Source of the DNA: Prevotella sp. UBA6387
Lineage (GTDB): Bacteria > Bacteroidota > Bacteroidia > Bacteroidales > Bacteroidaceae
NCBI GenBank assembly: GCA_002437565.1
Contig: DJQL01000007.1
Span: forward strand, 6,703 to 31,828
DNA: 25,126 nucleotides
Direction of reading: 5' to 3'
Part shown: positions 7,491 through 13,532 of the stretch, in pieces
Position numbering within the stretch: position 1 is the first letter of the stretch
Layout of the letters: every line of letters begins with the position of its first letter
Notes under the pieces: generated by a model
Databases searched by the model: none
What the model saw: only the letters and a program-made list of their open reading frames with translations
What the model was told of the DNA's origin: nothing
Translations under genes and position numbers: made by a program

Positions 7491-9467
7491 ATGAACATCA
7501 ACAGATTCCTGTCGTGCCTCATTGCCGCCTCATCGCTATTCGGGGCTCATGCACAGACGCATACCCTCGACGTGAACACGAAGAAGCTCGGAGCCGCGGT
7601 GCAGCCCACGATGTATGGCGTTTTTTTCGAAGACATCAACTTCGCCGCCGACGGCGGGCTCTACGGCGAGCTGGTGAAGAACCGCTCGTTCGAGTTTCCG
7701 CAATCGCTCATGGGATGGCAGACGTTCGGCAACGTCAGCGTCAGGGACGACGGCCCATTCAACCGATGCCCACATTATGTGCACCTCGGCTATTCTGGCC
7801 ACAACGAGCGACGCACCGGGCTCCAGAACGAGGGATTCTTCGGCATAGGAGTTGAGAAAGGCGAGCCATACCGCTTCTCGGTTTGGGCGAAAGCCGACAA
7901 TGGCGACGCCAAGCTTAGGGTGGCTCTCGTCGACGAGAGCACACAGGCCGAGAACCAGGAATTTGCCACAGCCGACCTGATTGTAAAGGGTGGCGAGTGG
8001 CGAAAGTATGAACTCGTGCTGGAGCCTCAACTCACTGTCGGCAAGGCGAAGCTACGCCTCCTGCTCGACGGCAAGGACGGAGTGTCATTAGAGCACGTAA
8101 GCCTGTTTTCCGTCAACACGTTCATGAACCGCACCAACGGTATGCGCCACGACCTCGGACAGGCCCTTAAAGACCTGCGCCCCGGCGTGTTGCGCTTTCC
8201 TGGCGGCTGCATCGTGGAGGGCGAGACACTCGCCCACCGCTACCAATGGAAGAACACCATCGGCCCAGTGGAGAACCGACCGCTCAACATGAACCGCTGG
8301 CAGACAACATTTACCAATAGGCTCTTCCCTGACTATTTCCAAAGCTACGGACTGGGCTTCTTCGAGTATTTCCAGCTTGCCGAGGACATCGGCGCGGAGC
8401 CGCTGCCCGTGCTCAACGTGGGCATGGCGTGCCAGTATCAAAACTGGAACGATGCCAAGGCGCACGTGCCAGTCGACTCCTTGCGACCCTACATCCAAGA
8501 CTGCCTCGACCTCATAGAATTCGCCAATGGCGACACCACTACCACATGGGGGCGCAAGCGCGCGGAGATGGGGCACCCCAAACCATTCAACATGAAACTG
8601 CTGGCCGTGGGCAACGAGCAGTGGGACACACTGTATTATGAGCGACTGCGACCATTCATCAAGGCCATCAAAGCACGCTATCCCAAGATTCGCATCATCG
8701 GCACGTCAGGCCCCGACCCCGAGGGCAAGATGTTCGACAAGGGATGGAAGGCGATGAAAGAGCTGAAGGCCGACCTCGTGGACGAGCACTTCTATCGCGA
8801 CGAGAAGTGGTTCCTGTCCCACGGGCTGCGCTACGAGCAGTACGACCGCAAGGGGCCGAAAGTTTTCGCCGGCGAATATGCCTGCCACGGCAAGGGCAAG
8901 AAGTGGAACCACTTTGAGACAGCCCTCTACGAGGCCGCCTTCATGACCGACCTTGAGCGCAACGCCGACATAGTGGACATGGCCACCTATGCCCCGCTCT
9001 TCGCCCATGTCGACGGATGGCAGTGGCGACCCGACCTTATCTGGTTTGACAACACGCGCGCCGTGCTCACGTCAAGCTACTACGTGCAGCAACTGTATGC
9101 CCACAACAAGGGCACCAACGTGCTGCCACTGACGATGAACGGGAAAACCGTTGCCGGCCAGGACGGACAAGACGGCCTTTTCGCGAGTGCCGTCGCCGAC
9201 CGACAGAAAGGCGAGACCATCGTGAAGGTGGTCAACACTTCCAGCCAGGCGCAACCCATCACGCTAAACCTACACGGCATGAAAGGGTGCCACTCCGCCA
9301 CCGTCACAACCTTGCAATGTGACGACATGGACGCGGAAAACACGCTCGACACGCCCAACCGCATACAGCCAGTGAGTGGTAAGGCTCAATGCGTCAGCGA
9401 CAAACGCAACACAACCCTCATCGACGACATACCAGCCAAGTCGTTTCGCGTGTATGTCATAAAATGA
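7491..9467 (+). CDS. abfA: Secreted alpha-L-arabinofuranosidase (GH51)
   Basis: This 658-aa enzyme removes terminal alpha-L-arabinofuranosyl residues from arabinan, arabinoxylan or arabinogalactan. A signal peptide occupies residues 1-21, with likely cleavage after GAHA, so it is exported. The N-terminal part has MYGVFFEDINFAADGGLYGE (41-60), typical of Bacteroidota GH51, followed by a carbohydrate-binding-like beta region (about 75-205). The barrel carries LRFPGGC (234-240), the acid/base Glu376 in AVGNEQWD and the nucleophile Glu462 in VFAGEYACHG; a C-terminal beta domain follows. The gene supplies free arabinose to the enzymes encoded upstream. It is separated from araB by 134 nt holding a strong hairpin, so it is probably transcribed by read-through with reduced dosage (inference). 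The start is fixed by the signal peptide. Confidence 0.95.
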   Translation: MNINRFLSCLIAASSLFGAHAQTHTLDVNTKKLGAAVQPTMYGVFFEDINFAADGGLYGELVKNRSFEFPQSLMGWQTFGNVSVRDDGPFNRCPHYVHLGYSGHNERRTGLQNEGFFGIGVEKGEPYRFSVWAKADNGDAKLRVALVDESTQAENQEFATADLIVKGGEWRKYELVLEPQLTVGKAKLRLLLDGKDGVSLEHVSLFSVNTFMNRTNGMRHDLGQALKDLRPGVLRFPGGCIVEGETLAHRYQWKNTIGPVENRPLNMNRWQTTFTNRLFPDYFQSYGLGFFEYFQLAEDIGAEPLPVLNVGMACQYQNWNDAKAHVPVDSLRPYIQDCLDLIEFANGDTTTTWGRKRAEMGHPKPFNMKLLAVGNEQWDTLYYERLRPFIKAIKARYPKIRIIGTSGPDPEGKMFDKGWKAMKELKADLVDEHFYRDEKWFLSHGLRYEQYDRKGPKVFAGEYACHGKGKKWNHFETALYEAAFMTDLERNADIVDMATYAPLFAHVDGWQWRPDLIWFDNTRAVLTSSYYVQQLYAHNKGTNVLPLTMNGKTVAGQDGQDGLFASAVADRQKGETIVKVVNTSSQAQPITLNLHGMKGCHSATVTTLQCDDMDAENTLDTPNRIQPVSGKAQCVSDKRNTTLIDDIPAKSFRVYVIK

Positions 9468-9519
9468 TGCGAAACACACAGTAAAATCAGGCATGGCCGC
9501 GCCCCCATTGACATCGCGT

Positions 9520-9606
9520 CGGCCTTACGCTTGAATCGCAACGGCTTTACGCTTGAATCGCAACGGCCTTACGCTTGAATCGCGACGCGATTCAAGCGTA
9601 AGGCCG
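9520..9606. repeat. Three tandem 22-bp repeats with an inverted fourth copy
   Basis: Near-identical 22-bp units lie at 9520-9541, 9542-9563 and 9564-9585, all with core TTACGCTTGAATCGC; unit 2 differs by one base and unit 3 in its last bases. Positions 9586-9606 are the exact reverse complement of 9564-9584, so unit 3 and the inverted copy form a 21-bp palindrome around one central base. A partial match (ATCGCGT) precedes unit 1. The array sits between the convergent GH51 and phosphatase genes, so it can act as a bidirectional terminator. Its tandem structure resembles a REP/BIME-type dispersed element. There are no spacers, so it is not CRISPR. Confidence 0.9.
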
Positions 9607-9643
9607 AAATGCTGCAAAAACGGTCTTTTTCATCCCCCATTTT

Positions 9644-10087
9644 TCACCTGAGAAGCATGGGCAGAGCACGTGCGATGTCGTCGTAGGTGCGCTCGAAATC
9701 GCCCGTATACCATGGATCCGCCACGTCGCGCTCCTCGCCCACGAGCGACATCAAGAGCCTCACCTTGTGGCATCTGTCATCAATGCCAATCATGCGGAGC
9801 CAACGCAGGTTGTTCCTGTCCATCACGAATATCCGGTCATAGTGGTCATAATCGGCCTGGGTGACTTGCCGTGCCTGCCTGTGCGCGAAAGGCACGCCAT
9901 GGGCGCGCAGGCACCGCTTGGCGGGCGGATACATGTCGTTGCCTATCTCCTCGGTCGACGTGGCTGCGCTGTCTATCTCAAACTCCTCTTCACGGCCCTG
10001 CTCCCTGACGAGCTTTTTCATCACGAACTCCGCCATCGGACTTCGGCAGATGTTGCCGTGGCAGACGAAAAGTATCTTGTGCTTCAT
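9644..10087 (-). CDS. Low-molecular-weight protein-tyrosine phosphatase
   Basis: This 147-aa protein begins with the LMW-PTP active-site loop VCHGNICRSPMAE: nucleophile Cys9 and Arg15 in the CX5R motif. It also carries the general acid Asp124 in ADPWYTG near the C-terminus. Length and layout are typical of the family. It would dephosphorylate phosphotyrosine in the cytoplasm; in many bacteria such enzymes act on tyrosine kinases for exopolysaccharide synthesis, but no kinase or capsule gene is near, so the partner is unknown. It converges on the GH51 gene across the repeat array. Upstream, 45 nt away, is a possible 61-aa ORF on the same strand. I see no convincing promoter box directly before its ATG. 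Confidence 0.95.
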   Translation of the reverse strand: MKHKILFVCHGNICRSPMAEFVMKKLVREQGREEEFEIDSAATSTEEIGNDMYPPAKRCLRAHGVPFAHRQARQVTQADYDHYDRIFVMDRNNLRWLRMIGIDDRCHKVRLLMSLVGEERDVADPWYTGDFERTYDDIARALPMLLR

Positions 10088-10132
10088 TATATGGGTTACT
10101 TTAATGTTTGGTTATTACATACAGACAATGAA

Positions 10133-10318
10133 TCATATTGCCAACAACAACGCGAGAAACGACTTCAACTTCTCTCCCCATCGTGGCTCAGCAGCCATAT
10201 CTGCTTTGCCGATTGTCTGAATTATCTTGCGCCGGACGATATAATCTTCCAACCGTTTTGAATATTCATTATTATTGAGCAACAGACACGACTCCTCATC
10301 CACATAGGCATAATCCAT
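10133..10318 (-). CDS. Possible 61-aa hypothetical protein upstream of the phosphatase
   Basis: This 61-codon frame starts at ATG 10318 and ends 45 nt before the phosphatase start on the same strand. The composition looks protein-like: an acidic N-terminus (MDYAYVDEESC), a mixed helical middle (EYSKRLEDYIVRRKI) and a hydrophobic end (FLALLLAI). I do not recognise a family, and there is neither a Shine-Dalgarno nor a good promoter. It could be a real small gene co-transcribed with the phosphatase, the tail of a gene damaged by the nearby insertion element, or chance. No function is proposed. Confidence 0.35.
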   Translation of the reverse strand: MDYAYVDEESCLLLNNNEYSKRLEDYIVRRKIIQTIGKADMAAEPRWGEKLKSFLALLLAI

Positions 10319-10388
10319 GTTTCCGCCGAGCGATGCTCGTGTTGGCGAGTTGGTTTTGCAAAAAACTCAAATAAGGAGCATCTGACAT

Positions 10389-10677
10389 ATGGCAAAGGTA
10401 AGCATAAAATCCGAGAAGCTCACTCCGTTAGGTGGAATTTATTTCACGAGCAAGGCATTTAACGCCCTTTCACTTGGCAAGGTAATCAACGAGGCACTTG
10501 AGCGTGGAGGATGTGAACAGAAGCGAGTGCCACCTGCGTGAGTCTCCCAACGCCCACATACCGACAAGTCACACTGTCGGGCGTGCCATAAAGGAACTTG
10601 CGCGTGAGAACATTGAATACAAGTCATCTCCCCTGAGCCTAAAAATCGCCCTTTTGAAATCAATAGACAGATTTTAG
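10389..10677 (+). pseudogene. IS1380-family transposase remnant, frameshifted and truncated
   Basis: The first frame starts at ATG 10389 behind AAGGAG (a good Shine-Dalgarno) and reads MAKVSIKSEKLTPLGGIYF, the usual opening of Bacteroidota IS1380-type transposases, before stopping at TGA 10539-10541. A second frame shifted by +1 (10507-10677) reads EDVNRSECHLRESPN and then HTVGRAIKELARENIEYKS, which fits the next conserved part of the same family (roughly residues 65-110). The join implies an internal deletion of some 25 residues with a frameshift. The remaining roughly 300 residues, including the DDE catalytic core, are absent. No clear terminal inverted repeats were found. The family is assigned from memory of the N-terminal motif; the broken state is directly visible. 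Confidence 0.7.
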
Positions 10678-10697
10678 TGTCATTTTACCACGAAAAA

Positions 10698-10729
10698 TTT
10701 GCTAAATTCAATAATACAGTGTAACTTTA
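10698..10729 (+). promoter_or_regulatory. Candidate Bacteroidota promoter upstream of tkt
   Basis: The -33 box TTTG is at 10698-10701 and, after exactly 20 nt, TAACTTTA at 10722-10729 matches TAnnTTTG in 7 of 8 positions. Transcription would start near 10735 and give a leader of about 160 nt before tkt. It lies just downstream of the transposase remnant. Confidence 0.6.
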
Positions 10730-10767
10730 CACTCCAAAGTTAAAGTCCAACGACATCAGTCAGTGAA

Positions 10768-10833
10768 ATGAGAAAGACAAAGACTACACTTTGCGCCGCG
10801 AGCATCGCCATTGCGATGTCAGGAATACAATAG
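10768..10833 (+). other. 21-codon signal-peptide-like ORF in the tkt leader
   Basis: ATG 10768 to TAG 10831-10833 encodes 21 residues beginning MRKTKTTLCAASIAIAM: a basic N-terminus and then a hydrophobic core, like the start of an exported protein. It ends 62 nt before tkt and follows a plausible promoter. It may be the stump of a deleted secreted-protein gene, a leader peptide, or chance; there is no Shine-Dalgarno. Confidence 0.25.
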
Positions 10834-10895
10834 CCACTTGGCTTACACGTTTTCCATAAAACAGCAATAACACAGATAGAATCATACCAAAAATT

Positions 10896-12920
10896 ATGAA
10901 TGACATTAAAACAATGAATCATGCCGCTGACAACATCCGCATTCTTGCTGCCAGCATGGTAGAGAACGCCAAGTCTGGACACCCAGGCGGCGCAATGGGC
11001 GGCGCTGACTTCATCAACGTGCTCTTCTCCGAATATCTCGTGTGGGATCCAGAGGACCCCAAATGGACAGGACGCGACCGTTTTTACCTTGACCCAGGCC
11101 ACATGAGCCCCATGCTCTATTCTACCCTTACCTTGCAAGGCCGTTTCAGCATCGACGATATCAAGCAGTTCCGCAAATGGGGCTCTCCATGCCCGGGACA
11201 CCCTGAGGTTGATGTCATGCATGGCATAGAGAACTCTTCTGGCCCCTTGGGGCAAGGCCACGCCATCGCCGCCGGAGCCGCAGTAGCCGAGAAGTTTCTT
11301 GAGGCACGCTTGGGTCACGTCATGATGAGGCACCACATCTATGCCTATATCTCTGATGGTGGCATCGAGGAAGAAATATCACAGGGCGTGGGCCGCATAG
11401 CCGGAGCACTGGGATTGGACAACCTCATAATGTTCTACGATGCCAACAACGTGCAGTTGTCAACAACCGTCGACGAGGTGATGGCCGAAGACACTGCCGC
11501 CAAATATCGCGCGTGGAACTGGACGGTCATGGAGATTGACGGCAACGACGTGAAGCAAATACGCGAGGCCCTCGACAAGGCCTTGGCAAGCACAGGACAC
11601 CCCGTGCTCATCATTGGCAAGACCGTGATGGCCAAGGGAGCCTTGAAAGCCGATGGCACAAGCTATGAGAACAGCGTGAAGACACACGGTGCCCCACTCG
11701 GTGACGGAGCGTATGTCAATACTATAAAAAACCTTGGTGGAAACCCAGAGAAGCCATTTGAGATATTCGATGACGTGAAGAAGCTCTATGCCGACCGTCG
11801 CGAGGAACTCAATAAAATCGTGGCAGGGCGCAGGGCGGAAGAAGCAGAATGGGCCGCTCAAAACCCAGGGAAGAAGAAGCAAATGGACGACTGGTTCTCC
11901 GGGAAGGCTCCAGCCATCGACTGGAGCAAGATTGAGCAAAAGCCAGATATCGCCACGCGCGCGGCCTCTTCGACTTGCTTGAAGCTCCTCGCGCACGAGG
12001 TTGCAAACATGATTTGCTCCTCAGCTGACCTTTGCAACTCCGACAAGACCGATGGATTCCTTAAGGAAACCCACGACCTGGTGAAAGGCGACTTCTCAGG
12101 AGCTTTCTTCCAGGCCGGCGTATCGGAGTTGACAATGACAGACATGTGCATCGGCATGATGCTGCACGGCGGCGTCATCAGCGCTATGGGCACGTTCTTC
12201 GTCTTCTCCGACTACATGAAACCTGCCATCCGCTTGGCCGCACTGATGGGCACACCCGTGAAGTTCATCTGGACTCACGACGCGTTCCGCGTGGGCGAGG
12301 ATGGACCAACACACCAGCCAGTAGAGCAGGAAGCACAAATAAGGCTCTTGGAAAAGCTCCAAAACCACAAGGGTGAAGACAGCGTGAGAGTGTTCCGGCC
12401 TGCCGACAGCAACGAGACTACGATTTGCTGGCAGATGGCAATGGAAAACATGGAAACTCCTACCGCTCTCATTCTCTCACGCCAAGCCATCAACAACCTG
12501 CCCGAAGGCAACGACTACGAGCAAGCACGAAAGGGCGCTTATATAGTGAGCGAATCAGACGACAACCCTGACGTAATACTCGTGGGCAACGGCTCTGAGG
12601 TTTCCACGCTGGTGGCTGGCGCAAGACTGTTGCGCAAAGACGGCATCCGCGTGAGGGTAGTGAGCGCGCCTTCAGAAGGCTTGTTCCGCAGGCAACCTGT
12701 CGGATACCAAGAGAACGTCTTGCCTTACAACGTGAAAAAGTTTGGCCTCACCGCTGGGCTGCCATGCACGCTTGAGGGCCTCGTTGGCATCGGACCAAAC
12801 AGCTACGTATATGGAATGAAGAGCTTTGGCTTTTCGGCGCCATACAAAGTGCTCGACGAAAAGCTCGGCTACACAGCTGAGAACGTATACAAAATGGTAA
12901 AGCAATTTGTGGAGCATTAA
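10896..12920 (+). CDS. tkt: Transketolase
   Basis: This 674-aa thiamine-diphosphate enzyme moves two-carbon units between pentose and hexose phosphates. The N-terminal domain has AKSGHPGGAMGGADF (25-39) with His29, the LDPGHMSPMLY loop (65-75) and the cofactor motif SDGGIEEE (153-160) leading to the distal Asn in FYDANNVQ (180-187). The middle domain has KTDGFLK, GVSELTMTDM with the cofactor-activating Glu, and DAFRVGEDGPTHQPVEQ. The C-terminal domain follows. Length is normal for a full-size transketolase. It consumes D-xylulose 5-phosphate, the product of the AraA/AraB/AraD route encoded upstream. It is a separate unit, however, with a 1.4-kb gap, its own candidate promoter, and a strong terminator just after it. 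ATG at codon 7 is an alternative start. Confidence 0.97.
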   Translation: MNDIKTMNHAADNIRILAASMVENAKSGHPGGAMGGADFINVLFSEYLVWDPEDPKWTGRDRFYLDPGHMSPMLYSTLTLQGRFSIDDIKQFRKWGSPCPGHPEVDVMHGIENSSGPLGQGHAIAAGAAVAEKFLEARLGHVMMRHHIYAYISDGGIEEEISQGVGRIAGALGLDNLIMFYDANNVQLSTTVDEVMAEDTAAKYRAWNWTVMEIDGNDVKQIREALDKALASTGHPVLIIGKTVMAKGALKADGTSYENSVKTHGAPLGDGAYVNTIKNLGGNPEKPFEIFDDVKKLYADRREELNKIVAGRRAEEAEWAAQNPGKKKQMDDWFSGKAPAIDWSKIEQKPDIATRAASSTCLKLLAHEVANMICSSADLCNSDKTDGFLKETHDLVKGDFSGAFFQAGVSELTMTDMCIGMMLHGGVISAMGTFFVFSDYMKPAIRLAALMGTPVKFIWTHDAFRVGEDGPTHQPVEQEAQIRLLEKLQNHKGEDSVRVFRPADSNETTICWQMAMENMETPTALILSRQAINNLPEGNDYEQARKGAYIVSESDDNPDVILVGNGSEVSTLVAGARLLRKDGIRVRVVSAPSEGLFRRQPVGYQENVLPYNVKKFGLTAGLPCTLEGLVGIGPNSYVYGMKSFGFSAPYKVLDEKLGYTAENVYKMVKQFVEH

Positions 12921-12939
12921 AGGCCAATACAAATAAGCA

Positions 12940-12971
12940 AAGAGCCGGAGCCCATACGGGTTCCGGCTCTT
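12940..12971. terminator. Strong intrinsic terminator after tkt, probably bidirectional
   Basis: The arms 12940-12953 and 12958-12971 form a 14-bp stem (one G-T pair) with a 4-nt ATAC loop. It starts 20 nt after the tkt stop. Read from the minus strand the stem is followed by a T-rich tract (TTTGCTTATTTG), so it can also end transcription of the small minus-strand gene at 13027-13116. Confidence 0.9.
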
Positions 12972-13026
12972 ATATTAAGCGTTCTACTTGTTTTTTCTAC
13001 TAAAAGGATGGAAAAGGCCGTGTGCC

Positions 13027-13116
13027 TTATCGCGCCATCCTGTCCATAATAAGTGCTGTCATTGCGATACATACGAACATTACGGTAGCCGTAATCGTGA
13101 AAGTTTCAATACTCAT
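13027..13116 (-). CDS. 29-aa single-span membrane protein
   Basis: ATG 13116-13114 to TAA 13029-13027 encodes 29 residues: polar MSIETF, a hydrophobic stretch of about 18 residues (residues 7-24, with TVMFVCIAMTALIM), and a basic end DRMAR. GGAGGAG at 13124-13130 lies 7 nt before the ATG; such a strong Shine-Dalgarno is unusual here, where most genes lack one. A perfect minus-strand promoter lies at 13306-13337 and a bidirectional terminator at 12940-12971, so it forms a complete stand-alone unit with a leader of roughly 180 nt. The charge pattern suggests an N-out, C-in single helix. I do not recognise the family; it is the size of accessory subunits of membrane complexes such as CydX or KdpF, but nothing ties it to either. 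Confidence 0.7.
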   Translation of the reverse strand: MSIETFTITATVMFVCIAMTALIMDRMAR

Positions 13117-13175
13117 CTTATTACTCCTCCATTTTAAAATTATTCTACATTGCTGGCATAACTCTTTAGCCAGTG

Positions 13176-13253
13176 TTATCCTAAATCTCTGTTATCCTAA
13201 AAAATCCTTATCCTGAGGAACTTAATTCTATACAATACTTTTAAATGTTATCC
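13176..13253 (-). repeat. Repeated GGATAA motifs in the leader of the 29-aa gene
   Basis: On the plus strand TTATCCT occurs at 13176-13182, 13192-13198 and 13208-13214, exactly 16 bp apart, and TTATCC again at 13248-13253. In the minus-strand transcript these are AGGATAA motifs within the roughly 180-nt leader. They could be binding sites for a protein on DNA or RNA, or a small satellite-like expansion. Confidence 0.5.
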
Positions 13254-13305
13254 GAATACATATCTGTTGCCTTTTAGAAGGCTCCTTATTTTCTTATTGA
13301 CACTG

Positions 13306-13337
13306 CAAAGATAGACATTCCCCACTGTGTGCGCAAA
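13306..13337 (-). promoter_or_regulatory. Perfect Bacteroidota promoter for the 29-aa gene
   Basis: Plus-strand CAAA at 13334-13337 and CAAAGATA at 13306-13313 are, on the minus strand, TTTG, exactly 20 nt, TATCTTTG: a full match to TTTG-N20-TAnnTTTG. The start of transcription would be near 13300. The only open frame downstream with a good ribosome site is the 29-aa gene at 13116. Confidence 0.75.
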
Positions 13338-13373
13338 CAATTGGTACTACAAATGGATAATTTGATGCCAATA

Positions 13374-13430
13374 TTTGATACTCATCAAACAAGTTGACCT
13401 GCGTCAACCCACATACTTGACACAAATCAA
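13374..13430. promoter_or_regulatory. Three tandem Crp/Fnr-type palindromes
   Basis: Three sites of the form TTGAN-N4-NTCAA are visible. TTGAT ACTC ATCAA at 13375-13388 is an exact FNR-type box (extended by T/A to 13374-13389). TTGAC CTGC GTCAA at 13394-13407 is flanked by a further G/C pair. TTGAC ACAA ATCAA at 13417-13430 has one arm mismatch. Centres are 19 and 23 bp apart. The nearest site is centred about 80 bp upstream of the predicted minus-strand start near 13300, a position typical of class I Crp/Fnr activation. The same sites are 100-150 bp upstream of the + gene at 13533. Confidence 0.65.
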
Positions 13431-13517
13431 CGGTCGATGAGGCGGGAACAGACCGATTGCCCATGCTAAGTAATGATAAAGTTGGTGCCATTTCCATAGT
13501 AAGTCAAAATAATTTTA

Positions 13518-13525
13518 TAATTTTG
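13518..13525 (+). promoter_or_regulatory. -7 box directly before the flippase-like gene
   Basis: TAATTTTG matches TAnnTTTG fully and ends only 7 nt before the ATG at 13533. No exact TTTG is found 19-21 nt upstream; the nearest partial match is TTTC at 13490. If used, transcription would begin at or within a few bases of the start codon, giving a leaderless or nearly leaderless mRNA. Confidence 0.5.
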
Positions 13526-13532
13526 CAAGGCA

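Larger units (their letters stand above)
10088..10895. other. Gene-poor stretch with decayed elements
   Basis: These 808 bases hold no intact gene of recognised function. From left to right: the upstream region of the phosphatase, the doubtful 61-aa minus ORF (10133-10318), about 70 bp with nothing recognised, a broken IS1380-type transposase (10389-10677), a consensus-like promoter (10698-10729), a 21-codon signal-peptide-like ORF (10768-10833), and an AT-rich 62-nt leader before tkt. It looks like a site of past insertion and deletion between the arabinose locus and tkt. Confidence 0.7.
12921..13532. other. Intergenic region between tkt and the flippase-like gene
   Basis: These 612 bases contain, from left to right, the tkt terminator, the minus-strand 29-aa gene, its motif-rich leader, its promoter, the Crp/Fnr-type sites and the promoter box of the next + gene. 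No longer gene is supported. A small stem (GCCTT/AAGGC around TTAG, about 13269-13282) also lies in the leader. Confidence 0.7.

Noticed and set aside
9520..9606. The repeat array as a CRISPR
   Set aside because: The units abut with no spacers, one copy is inverted, and no cas gene is near.
10740..11336. A 198-codon minus-strand frame over the start of tkt
   Set aside because: It lies antisense to conserved transketolase sequence, without a ribosome site or family match.
13022..13216. A 64-codon plus-strand hydrophobic frame with a GTG start
   Set aside because: It is antisense to the 29-aa gene, which has promoter and Shine-Dalgarno evidence, and its own start has neither.
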